DNA from: an uncultured Roseicyclus sp.
Lineage (GTDB): Bacteria > Pseudomonadota > Alphaproteobacteria > Rhodobacterales > Rhodobacteraceae
Reading direction: 5' to 3'
DNA: 64,000 nt
Assembly (NCBI GenBank): GCA_947494975.1
Contig: CANLXA010000002.1
Coordinates: forward strand, 1 to 64,000
The number at the start of each line of letters is the position of its first letter. Position 1 is the first letter of the stretch. The notes beneath the pieces were generated by a model. That model did no database searches, was not told where the DNA came from, and saw only the letters and a list, made by a program, of their open reading frames with translations. Below are positions 35,710-43,377 of this stretch, one piece after another. Position numbers and translations under genes: made by a program.

Positions 35710-36870
35710 ATGAGTGATATCCCACGCGCCATGCGGCAGCCCTTCGCACTGAAATTCGGCTCTGCCGCGTTTCTGGCCTTCTGGTGCCTTCTGGCGGCCT
35801 TCCCGATCTTCTGGATCGCGGTGATGAGCTTCAAGTCACCGGTCGATGCCTTCGCGGCCAACCCGTTCGACGTCATCTTCGGGCCCGCCACCCGCGCGGC
35901 GGGCGACGGCCTGTCGATCCTCGATATCGTCGTTGGCGTTGTGGTCCTGTTCTACACCGTCAAGTTGGCATTGGGCTGGCTGCCCCGCAAGGTCGTCGAA
36001 TGGGCGCCCGGCGGTCAGGTCTGGGCTGGCTGGATCATCGGTGTGATCGGGTATGCGCTCGGCTTCGTGCTATTCTTCTTCATTGTTTTGCCCGCTGTTC
36101 TGGGTGTCCTGAACCCGATCCTAGGCCCCCTCGGAAATCCTGTTTTGGGCCTCACCACCATCCATTACCAAAGCGTCTGGGTCGATAATCAGTTTTATCA
36201 GAACTTCCTGAACTCGCTTCTTGTCACCGGCGGCGTTGTCACGGTCTCGCTCACCGTCGGGACGCTTGCGGGCTATGGCCTTGCGCGATCCGGTTCCAAC
36301 ATCGCGTTCTGGCTTCTGATCATCGCGCTGATTTTCCGGGCCCTGCCGCATTCGGTTCTGGTGGCGGGCTACTTGCCGGTCTTTATCAACTCGGCCGAAA
36401 TCCTGCGGCCGATCCTTGGTGAGAATGCCCCGACGCTCTATGGCCAGCCGCTTGCCGTGATTGCCGTGCTGGTGTCGATCAACCAGCCCTTCACCATCTG
36501 GATGCTGCGCAGCTTCTTTCAGAACATCCCCAACGAACTCGACGAGGCCGCGCGTGTGGATGGCTGCACCCATTTCCAGGCATTCCGCTGGGTGATCATG
36601 CCGGTGATGTGGCCGGGTGTGATCACCACCGGTCTGTTCTCGTTCCTCTTGGCCTACAACGACTTCCTCGTGACGTCGCTGCTGCTGGACGCCACCAACC
36701 AGACGATGGTTCCCGCCATTGCGGGTTATTTCAACCGCGAGACAACGACGACCGACCAGGTGGAGGCCGTGGCCGCCGCGGTTTCCATCACCGCGCCACT
36801 GTTTCTTCTGGTGATGGTCTTCCAGCGGCAGATCGTTTCGGGCCTGACCGCGGGTGCCGTCAAGGGCTGA
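35710..36870 (+). CDS. ABC transporter permease (sugar type, MalG-like), 386 aa
   Basis: Second inner-membrane permease. The coupling loop reads NELDEAARVDGCTHFQAFRWVIMPVMWPG, typical of MalG-type subunits. Compared with ordinary MalG-type proteins (about 280 residues) it has an extra region of about 100 residues near the N-terminus (about 55-150) with two additional predicted helices. AAGGAGCG precedes the ATG. It is followed by a strong terminator, so the operon ends without an ATPase gene. Confidence 0.9.
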   Translation: MSDIPRAMRQPFALKFGSAAFLAFWCLLAAFPIFWIAVMSFKSPVDAFAANPFDVIFGPATRAAGDGLSILDIVVGVVVLFYTVKLALGWLPRKVVEWAPGGQVWAGWIIGVIGYALGFVLFFFIVLPAVLGVLNPILGPLGNPVLGLTTIHYQSVWVDNQFYQNFLNSLLVTGGVVTVSLTVGTLAGYGLARSGSNIAFWLLIIALIFRALPHSVLVAGYLPVFINSAEILRPILGENAPTLYGQPLAVIAVLVSINQPFTIWMLRSFFQNIPNELDEAARVDGCTHFQAFRWVIMPVMWPGVITTGLFSFLLAYNDFLVTSLLLDATNQTMVPAIAGYFNRETTTTDQVEAVAAAVSITAPLFLLVMVFQRQIVSGLTAGAVKG

Positions 36871-36929
36871 CCGGCTCACGGAGCTGCGGACATCTGCTGC
36901 CCCGTGCCGCATGTTCATCTTGGCAGAAA

Positions 36930-37011
36930 ACTCTCGGGGAGAGTTTGAGAGGGGCCGACAGCCCCTCTCAACAGGAGGTTTGGAGGAAAGCTCCTCCAAG
37001 CCCCCCCCCCC
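36930..37011 (+). terminator. Triple-hairpin terminator with a run of 11 C
   Basis: Three perfect hairpins follow one another: ACTCTC/GAGAGT (36930-36944, 3-base loop), TTGAGAGGGGC/GCCCCTCTCAA (36945-36971, 5-base loop) and TTGGAGGA/TCCTCCAA (36980-36999, 4-base loop). An uninterrupted run of 11 C spans 37001-37011. There is no U-run. The array lies between the convergent ABC-permease and LysR genes and could stop transcription from both sides. Confidence 0.6.
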
Positions 37012-37038
37012 GGCGACCGCGAGAGCGGGCGCAATACC

Positions 37039-38004
37039 TTAACTCAACACCCGAAAGGAGTTTCCCAACCACGGCATCTGCTCCAGCCCCGGTTCGGCGA
37101 AATGCTCGCCGATCAATTCTCGTGCCAATTCCGCGATCTGCTCGGGGATTCCACCGGCCCAATCCGTCGTTGCGAACAGGACGATGCGCCTCGACATCGA
37201 AACGCCGGGAAGCGGATGGGCGTCGATGCGATCTGCAAACCGCCCGCCCCGCAGGAGCGACAGCGGCGTGGTTATCGTCCAGCCTTTGCCACGGGCCACC
37301 AGGGCCGAGATCGATTGGTTTGAATCCATCTCGAACCGACGGGCGGGCATGATGCCGGATTGATCCAGATACGCCTCGATCTGCTGCCCCATCACCTGAT
37401 CCATATCGCGGCGCAGGAGTGGCAGGCCGCGCAGCCCGGCCAGACCCGCCGACACATCCACACCCTTGGGTACTGCCAGAATGTAGGGATCATTCAGCAG
37501 GGGAAGTTCCACAATGCCGTCCGGCGGCGGCTGCACAGAGGCGCAGATCGCGATATCCAGTTCCCGGGCCCGCACCATCGCGTGGAGCAGATGGCTCGCA
37601 CCGGTCTTGAGAACAAAGGCGCATTGGCTCATCGCTTCCGCCAAACGGGTGGCCAGAAGGGGTGTTACCTCGTTCTCGAAATCCTCGATCACTCCCAGCG
37701 ACAGGCTCGACAAATGGGTCAGATCGAGGGAGGTCAAGTCCCGCTGTCCGGCGCGCAGAGCCTTCAGGGCAGCGGTCGCCTGATCCAGAAACAACCGCCC
37801 TGCCGGCGTCACCACCATAGGCCGTCGCGAATGATCGACGAGTTCGACCCCCAGGGCTGCCGCAAGGTTCTTCATCTGTTGCGATACTGCGGGCGCGCTC
37901 ATGCCCAACTCAGCCGCCGTTGCCGCCACCGATCCGGTCCGTGCCAGTGTCTCGAAGACCTCCAGCCCCCGCAGCGTCAACCCTTTCAGAAGCGGCGTTG
38001 GCAT
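37039..38004 (-). CDS. LysR-family transcriptional regulator, 321 aa
   Basis: The N-terminal helix-turn-helix is clear (ARTGSVAATAAELGMSAPAVSQQMKNLAAALGVELVDHS). The C-terminal type 2 periplasmic-binding fold binds the effector. It starts 3 bases after the stop of the Ldh-like gene, so the two form one unit. The targets are unknown; the convergent ABC transporter is a possible but unproven one. Confidence 0.88.
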   Translation of the reverse strand: MPTPLLKGLTLRGLEVFETLARTGSVAATAAELGMSAPAVSQQMKNLAAALGVELVDHSRRPMVVTPAGRLFLDQATAALKALRAGQRDLTSLDLTHLSSLSLGVIEDFENEVTPLLATRLAEAMSQCAFVLKTGASHLLHAMVRARELDIAICASVQPPPDGIVELPLLNDPYILAVPKGVDVSAGLAGLRGLPLLRRDMDQVMGQQIEAYLDQSGIMPARRFEMDSNQSISALVARGKGWTITTPLSLLRGGRFADRIDAHPLPGVSMSRRIVLFATTDWAGGIPEQIAELARELIGEHFAEPGLEQMPWLGNSFRVLS

Positions 38005-38007
38005 GGA

Positions 38008-38706
38008 TCAGGCGTTCACGATCTGCGCCAGCAGGTCCGGCGCCACGGCAATTCCGCCGATCGTTCTTTCGGACGTCACGGATGTTTGGGCGAGCACGTC
38101 GCCGATCGCCGTTACCGCGGGATCAAGCGCCGTCAGCCAGGCGGTGTGGGCGACCGGTCCGTCCAAAGGCGAATCCGTGACCGGCGGGGCCAGCGACAAC
38201 AACGATTCCAGCATTCCGGGTGCGCCGCTTGCCAGTGGTACGATATCTGCATTGCCCGGGCCGATCGCATAGGTCGATCCATCCGAACGCAATGCAACGG
38301 CGGCCAGGTCCGCGTTGGCAAGGGAGATCAATGCACCGGCCATGCAGCCCGGATCACTCGCGCGGGTCAAGTGGATAAGCCCCATCCCCTCCTTGCGCGC
38401 AATATCGGTCAGCCTGTCCTGCGCCTCGGCGATCGCCGGGGCTGCGAAACCGTGCCCCGCATTGATTTCCACGATTGCAGGCGCGGGATGGGTGATCACG
38501 GGGGACGCATCCAGATGCAGGCGGCCGTATCGGATCAGGCGGACATCACGGAGCAGCGCGACAAACCCGCTCTCCGCTTCGCCATGGGCTTCGGCGAGAG
38601 CGACGTCGCGGGCGACGATGGCGGCGGCAGCGGCCCCCACACCGGCGCGAGTGAGGCAATCGCAGGCGAGCATCTCCAGATCGCTCAAATCGTAGACATG
38701 GGTCAT
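38008..38706 (-). CDS. Short, degenerate Ldh_2 (malate/lactate dehydrogenase)-like protein, 232 aa
   Basis: The pattern resembles the YlbC/YiaK-type NAD(P)-dependent dehydrogenases: an N-terminal DLSDLEMLACDCLTRAGV helix, an ALAEAHGEAESGF segment, INAGHGFAAPA, and a GMGLIHLTRASDPGCMAG region. The protein is about 100 residues shorter than usual. The histidines expected in SHG and NSNHFG are replaced (AESG, RASDPG). It may be an inactive or re-purposed relative. It precedes the LysR gene by 3 bases. The family call is tentative. Confidence 0.5.
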   Translation of the reverse strand: MTHVYDLSDLEMLACDCLTRAGVGAAAAAIVARDVALAEAHGEAESGFVALLRDVRLIRYGRLHLDASPVITHPAPAIVEINAGHGFAAPAIAEAQDRLTDIARKEGMGLIHLTRASDPGCMAGALISLANADLAAVALRSDGSTYAIGPGNADIVPLASGAPGMLESLLSLAPPVTDSPLDGPVAHTAWLTALDPAVTAIGDVLAQTSVTSERTIGGIAVAPDLLAQIVNA

Positions 38707-38791
38707 GTCGCGACTGTTTAGATGCTGACGGGGAACGTCAATCTCTCAGGACTTTCGGGCCAAATCCCGGCGATGCCACGCTTGAGATATG

Positions 38792-39730
38792 TCATCCCTC
38801 CAGCACCAATTCCGGAAACCGTCGCGCCGTATCGCGGATCGCCGAGGCAAGGCCCTCAAAAGCCGGGGCGGCGCCGGAACTGGCGCGCCAGACCAGCCCG
38901 ATCGATCGCGAGAACCGCCGTCCGCGGAACGGCCGCACAACCACATCATTGGCCCGCCCCTCGATTTCGGAGCGCACGTATAAGGCGGGCAGAAAGGTCA
39001 GCCCCATATCCAACGCCACCATCTGGCGCAGCGCGTCGAGCGATGTCCCCTCATAGTCGCGGGACATATGGGCACCGATTTCGATGCACAGCGCGCTGAT
39101 CTGATCGTGCAACGTATAGGCCGGAGATAGCGACAGGATGGTTTGCCCCGAGAGTTCCGGCCCCTCCACACCGTCCTTTTGCGTCAATGCGTGATCCACC
39201 GGCATGGCCACGCCCAACGGCTCGCGGAACAGGCGCGCGACGGTCAGGCGGGCGCCCGCCACGGGAAGTTGTGTCAGGATAAGATCATGGGTCCCGTCAT
39301 TGAGTTCCCGCAGCAGGGTCGCGGGTGCGGCTTCTCGAATATAGAGCCGCAGATCGGGGTGGGATTTGTGGAGATCACCTACGACGTGAGGCATCAGGTA
39401 GGGCCCCAATGTGGTCGACGTCCCCATCCGCAACGTGCCGCCAAGGCCCGACTGGAGTGTTGCGGAGAGATCAACGATGCCTTGGCCCGCATCCAGGATG
39501 TCACGGGCCCGTCGCGCCACCTCACGCCCGGCCTGCGTCAGGCGCACGGGGCCGCGGCCGCGTTCCACGAGCACCAGCCCCAACGCGTCCTCGAGGGACT
39601 TGATCTGAACCGACAGCGAAGGCTGCGAAATCCCGCAGGCCTCAGCTGCTTCGCGGAAATGCCGGGTGTCTTCGAGCGCTGTCAGGTATCGGAGCTGTCT
39701 CAGCGTGAAGGGGAGGGAGGCGTTCTGCAT
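38792..39730 (-). CDS. OxyR-like LysR-family regulator lacking one redox cysteine, 312 aa
   Basis: The whole protein aligns with OxyR: the N-terminal TLRQLRYLTALEDTRHFREAAEACGISQPSLSV, and the C-terminal DQISALCIEIG followed by SLDALRQMVALDMGLTFLPAL. E. coli OxyR forms a disulfide between C199 and C208. Here the partner of C215 nine residues earlier is T206, so the peroxide disulfide cannot form in the same way. It is divergent from the mrp operon, with about 500 bases between. It may sense something else or use C215 alone. Confidence 0.85.
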   Translation of the reverse strand: MQNASLPFTLRQLRYLTALEDTRHFREAAEACGISQPSLSVQIKSLEDALGLVLVERGRGPVRLTQAGREVARRARDILDAGQGIVDLSATLQSGLGGTLRMGTSTTLGPYLMPHVVGDLHKSHPDLRLYIREAAPATLLRELNDGTHDLILTQLPVAGARLTVARLFREPLGVAMPVDHALTQKDGVEGPELSGQTILSLSPAYTLHDQISALCIEIGAHMSRDYEGTSLDALRQMVALDMGLTFLPALYVRSEIEGRANDVVVRPFRGRRFSRSIGLVWRASSGAAPAFEGLASAIRDTARRFPELVLEG

Positions 39731-39821
39731 GGCGCGATAGCTTTTTCCAATTGAAATCTTTGCAGGTCTGCACTTTTACCTATGCCTTGTGTGGGTTAGA
39801 TCAAGCCTACCGAGCAATCGG

Positions 39822-40227
39822 TCCGGAACCGAAGGGGCACGTCTTCGCTTCCGGAGTTATCCTGCTGCGCTGGCGAGTTGTCCCTTATCAGCGCTCGACC
39901 GGCAGGATGGCACTCCCGGACGGGGACGGGCGGCTCCTGCCGTCAGCTGCCCCCACCCGTCCGGGGACGCCGTACAATCGATTTTTAAAGTTCTTCGACC
40001 TGTGGCCCCGCCATTTATCCGGATGGGCAGAATAGGGTCGATAGCTGTTGACTATCGAAAATATGAGGTCAAAAGGATTGACCTATCAAACTCCCGACCC
40101 TATCTGCCCCGAAACCCGATTACGATGGCAACCCATCACTTCGGGCTGGACCTTTCGGCCCCTTGCGCCAAGTAACGCACAACGACCGGCCGAAAGAAAC
40201 GTGGACACGCCGCCCCAAGGGGTGGCG
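39822..40227 (+). ncRNA. Highly structured candidate leader RNA upstream of mrpA
   Basis: Five strong pairings fill the 516-base gap before mrpA. (1) 39822-39855: TCCGGAA/TTCCGGA and CGAAG/CTTCG. (2) 39915-39965: CCCGGACGGG/CCCGTCCGGG enclosing CGGC/GCCG. (3) 40025-40109: GGGCAG-A-ATAGGGTCG pairs with CGACCCTAT-CTGCCC and encloses two perfect hairpins, a three-way junction. (4) 40152-40196: CTTTCGGCC/GGCCGAAAG enclosing TGCG/CGCA. (5) 40208-40227: CGCCGCCCC/GGGGTGGCG. The mrpA ribosome site follows at once. No known riboswitch class is recognised, and transcription is not shown. The rest of the gap, next to the OxyR-like gene, shows nothing else. Confidence 0.45.
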
Positions 40228-40246
40228 AGTTGAAGGGCGAGGGAAC

Positions 40247-42547
40247 GTGGCAACAGGCGGCGTGGAAGTGCCACGGCTGGCGGGCGGGCCAGCCGGATGG
40301 CTGTCGGTCATTATTCCGGCTGTTCTGTTCGCGTGGTTCGCGCAATTCCTGCCTGCGGTGGCCGATGGGCAGACCCCCCTTATCGGCATCGATTGGGTTC
40401 CGTCCCTCGATATTCGCCTTGAAATGCTGCTCGATGGGCTGTCGCTGACGTTCGCGCTTCTGATCACGGGTATCGGCACGCTAGTGACGCTCTATTCCAC
40501 CAAGTATCTCGGTCATCATCCGGAATACCCGCGCTTCGTGCTTTACCTGATGGTCTTCATGGTGGGAATGTTGGGCCTTGTCCTGGCCGACAATCTCATC
40601 GCGCTTTTCGTGTTCTGGGAAGTCACGACCATTTCGTCTTACCTGCTGATCGGTTTCACGTCCGACAGCGCCAAATCCCGCCGGTCCGCCCTTCAGGCGC
40701 TGCTACTGACCGGGACCGGGGGCCTGGCGCTACTGGCGGGCATGATCATGCTCGGGTCTGCGGCAGGCACGTTCAGCCTGATGGAAATCCGCGGGATGGG
40801 CGATGCCATTCGAGACCACGAATACTACATTCCGATCCTGATCCTATTCCTGGCCGGGGCCTTCACCAAATCGGCCCAATTCCCGTTCCACTTCTGGCTG
40901 CCCAACGCCATGGCCGCGCCCACACCGGTCAGCGCATATCTGCATTCTGCCACGATGGTCAAAGGCGGTGTCTACCTGATGGCGCGGATGAACCCGACGC
41001 TGGGGGGCACCGAGCCTTGGTTCTGGGCGCTGGTGATCGCGGGCGGCTTCACGACGGTTTTCGCCAGTGTGCTCGCCATCCGCCAGACCGACATCAAACA
41101 GGTGCTGGCCTATACAACGCTGATGGCGCTTGGCGCGCTGACGCTGTTTATCGGGGCGGGTAGCTCGGATGCGATCAAGGCGGCGATGCTGTTCCTCGTG
41201 GTCCATTCGCTCTACAAGGCCGCGCTCTTCCTGATGATCGGCATCGTGGACCATGAGACGGGCACGCGGGAGGTCGCAGACCTGCGCGGTCTGGCGCGGA
41301 AAATGCCGATCACCTTCCTTGCGGGCGCGCTCGCTGCGATCTCCATGGCAGGTATCCCTCCGTTCTTCGGCTTCATCGGCAAGGAATTCCTCTACAAGGC
41401 AGGCCTTGAGGCTGACGTCGCCGGGCTCTGGATCACCGGTTGTATCTTCGCGGCGTCCGTTCTGATGTTTATGGCGGCCGGTATCTCGGTGGCGCGTCCG
41501 TTCCTTGGCCGGGTGCCCGAGCGGTTCGCCGATGTGCATGAAGGCCCCACGCCGATGTGGATCGGCCCGTTTCTGCTTGGCGCGCTATCGCTCTTTTTCG
41601 GGATCTACTCCGACATTCCCGAATTCTGGCTTGTCGGCCCGGCAACGGATGCGGTTTATGGCTCGGATGTATCGGTCGATCTCTACCTTTTCCGGGAGGT
41701 CAATGATGCCTTCATCCTGTCGATGATCACCTTTGCCGTAGGCTTCGTTCTTTATCTCGGCCACGCCCGCATCCGAAACGCTCTCGGCCGGATCATCACC
41801 GCCAATCCGATCAAGTTCGATCCCGGCTGGGATCGGACGCTTGATGGTCTCAAGGTGCTGGCCGGGTGGCAGACCAACCTTCTCCAATCGGGTATCCTGC
41901 AGCGCTACATCTTCATCATCTTTGCCACGCTCGCCATCGGCGTCGGCGTCACGATCTACCTTCAGGATGCCCTCAACTTCCGCATAGACATTGCGGCGGA
42001 ACTGGACGGGTTGCTGTTCAAGCACTGGGCGATTCTGACATTCATCACCGCTGGTGCGATCCTGACGGCGCTGACGGGCAGCCGGATGGTCGCGATCGTA
42101 GCCCTGGGTGTTGTCGGTATCGGGGTTGCACTTCTCTTCATCATCTTCTCGGCGCCGGATGTGGCGATCACGCAGTTGCTGGTGGAAACCCTTGTCGTCG
42201 TGCTCGTGGCCGTCGCGATGCTGAAACTGCCGCATCTGGGCGTCCGAACCGACGAAGCGAACCGTCCTGTCCACGCCATGCTATCCATTGCCGTCGGCGT
42301 CATCACGACGCTGGTACTGGTGGCGGTGCTGCAATCCGATCTCGACCTGCGCCTGACCGAGTATTTCGGCGAGACCTCCTGGTCGGAGGCCTTTGGGCGC
42401 AACATCGTCAACGTGATCCTCGTCGACTTCCGGGCCTTGGATACATTTGGTGAGATTGCCGTGGTCGTCGTTGCCGCCTTGTCGGCTTACGCGCTTTTGC
42501 GCGGAACGCGTTACGGCTCAATTCGCGACGAGGGGGAGGAGAAGTAG
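40247..42547 (+). CDS. mrpA: Mrp Na+/H+ antiporter subunit A, 766 aa
   Basis: Largest subunit of the Mrp complex, homologous to NuoL. It keeps the proton-channel residues in FVFWEVTTISSYLLIGF (glutamate), AFTKSAQFPFHFWLPNAM and AYLHSATMVKGGVYL (lysines and histidine). The C-terminal part carries the MrpA-specific MBH region. The preferred start is the GTG at 40247 after AGGGCGAGGG; an upstream ATG at 40163 would place about 28 charged residues within the structured leader. Subunits A to G follow in order without gaps. Confidence 0.93.
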   Translation: MATGGVEVPRLAGGPAGWLSVIIPAVLFAWFAQFLPAVADGQTPLIGIDWVPSLDIRLEMLLDGLSLTFALLITGIGTLVTLYSTKYLGHHPEYPRFVLYLMVFMVGMLGLVLADNLIALFVFWEVTTISSYLLIGFTSDSAKSRRSALQALLLTGTGGLALLAGMIMLGSAAGTFSLMEIRGMGDAIRDHEYYIPILILFLAGAFTKSAQFPFHFWLPNAMAAPTPVSAYLHSATMVKGGVYLMARMNPTLGGTEPWFWALVIAGGFTTVFASVLAIRQTDIKQVLAYTTLMALGALTLFIGAGSSDAIKAAMLFLVVHSLYKAALFLMIGIVDHETGTREVADLRGLARKMPITFLAGALAAISMAGIPPFFGFIGKEFLYKAGLEADVAGLWITGCIFAASVLMFMAAGISVARPFLGRVPERFADVHEGPTPMWIGPFLLGALSLFFGIYSDIPEFWLVGPATDAVYGSDVSVDLYLFREVNDAFILSMITFAVGFVLYLGHARIRNALGRIITANPIKFDPGWDRTLDGLKVLAGWQTNLLQSGILQRYIFIIFATLAIGVGVTIYLQDALNFRIDIAAELDGLLFKHWAILTFITAGAILTALTGSRMVAIVALGVVGIGVALLFIIFSAPDVAITQLLVETLVVVLVAVAMLKLPHLGVRTDEANRPVHAMLSIAVGVITTLVLVAVLQSDLDLRLTEYFGETSWSEAFGRNIVNVILVDFRALDTFGEIAVVVVAALSAYALLRGTRYGSIRDEGEEK

Positions 42548-42970
42548 ATGGTCAATTCCGTCATCCTCAACGCCGCGACGCGCCTTCTTGTGGCGATCCT
42601 GCTGCTGTTTTCCGTCTACATGCTGTTGCGCGGCCATAATTTGCCGGGCGGGGGGTTCATCGGCGGGCTGATCGGCTCCACGGGCTTTATCCTTTATGCC
42701 ATCGCGCAGGGCGCGGAGGCGACCCGCGACGCGCTCCGGGCGGAGCCACAGAACATCGCCATGATCGGCCTTGGCATCGCGCTGGCGTCAGGTGTCTACG
42801 CCGTGTTCTTCGGGGATGCGTTCTTTACCGGCCAATGGTGGTTCATCGGCGACCGGGAAAGCGGCGACTACATCCCTATCTCCTCGGTCCTGTTCTTTGA
42901 TATCGGTGTATACTTGGTGGTCTTCGGCTCGATCCTCACCCTCGTTCTGGCGTTGGAGGAGGAGGTCTGA
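42548..42970 (+). CDS. mrpB: Mrp Na+/H+ antiporter subunit B, 140 aa
   Basis: Starts directly at the mrpA stop. An MnhB-domain protein with four helices and the loop RGHNLPGGGFIGGLI that is diagnostic of MrpB. Because mrpA and mrpB are separate, the operon is of the seven-gene type. It overlaps mrpC by 1 base. Confidence 0.93.
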   Translation: MVNSVILNAATRLLVAILLLFSVYMLLRGHNLPGGGFIGGLIGSTGFILYAIAQGAEATRDALRAEPQNIAMIGLGIALASGVYAVFFGDAFFTGQWWFIGDRESGDYIPISSVLFFDIGVYLVVFGSILTLVLALEEEV

Positions 42971-43377
42971 TGGAGCTTCTTGTCGCCATCATGGTCGGCG
43001 TTCTCGTCGCTGCATCAGTGCACCTGATGCTGGCCCGCAACGTGTTGCGGTTCCTGTTCGGGCTCGTGCTGATCTCGAACGCGGCGAATCTCACGATCTT
43101 TGTCGCCGGGCGGCTTACGCCGGAATCGCCACCGCTGATCCCATATGATGCCGACGTGCCGGTGGCTGACGTCGCAAACGCCCTGCCTCAAGCGCTGGTG
43201 CTGACGGCCATCGTGATCGGTTTTGGCCTCTTTGCGTTTGCGCTGACCTTGGTCTACCGGACCTACCAGAATCTCGGCACGCTCAATTCCGATGAAATGC
43301 GCCTGGCCGAGCCGAAAGATGACGCGCACGTCGCGACCGAGAACAAGACCTACATTGCGCGGGAGGCCGGGCAATGA
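42970..43377 (+). CDS. mrpC: Mrp Na+/H+ antiporter subunit C, 135 aa
   Basis: A NuoK-like subunit with three helices. Typical segments are SVHLMLARNVLRFLFGLVLISNAANL, with the conserved asparagine region, and DVANALPQALVLTAIVIGFGLFAFALTL. It overlaps mrpD by 4 bases. Together with subunits A and D it forms the part of the complex related to respiratory complex I. Confidence 0.93.
   Translation: MELLVAIMVGVLVAASVHLMLARNVLRFLFGLVLISNAANLTIFVAGRLTPESPPLIPYDADVPVADVANALPQALVLTAIVIGFGLFAFALTLVYRTYQNLGTLNSDEMRLAEPKDDAHVATENKTYIAREAGQ

Noticed and set aside
39789-40175. A 128-codon frame in the mrp upstream gap
   Set aside because: No ribosome site, low-complexity Arg/Pro/Ser content, and it crosses the perfect stems of the structured region; better read as non-coding.
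39822-40227. Assigning the mrp leader to a known Na+ riboswitch class
   Set aside because: The functional fit is tempting, but I see no conserved core of any class I know; only the generic folding is supported.
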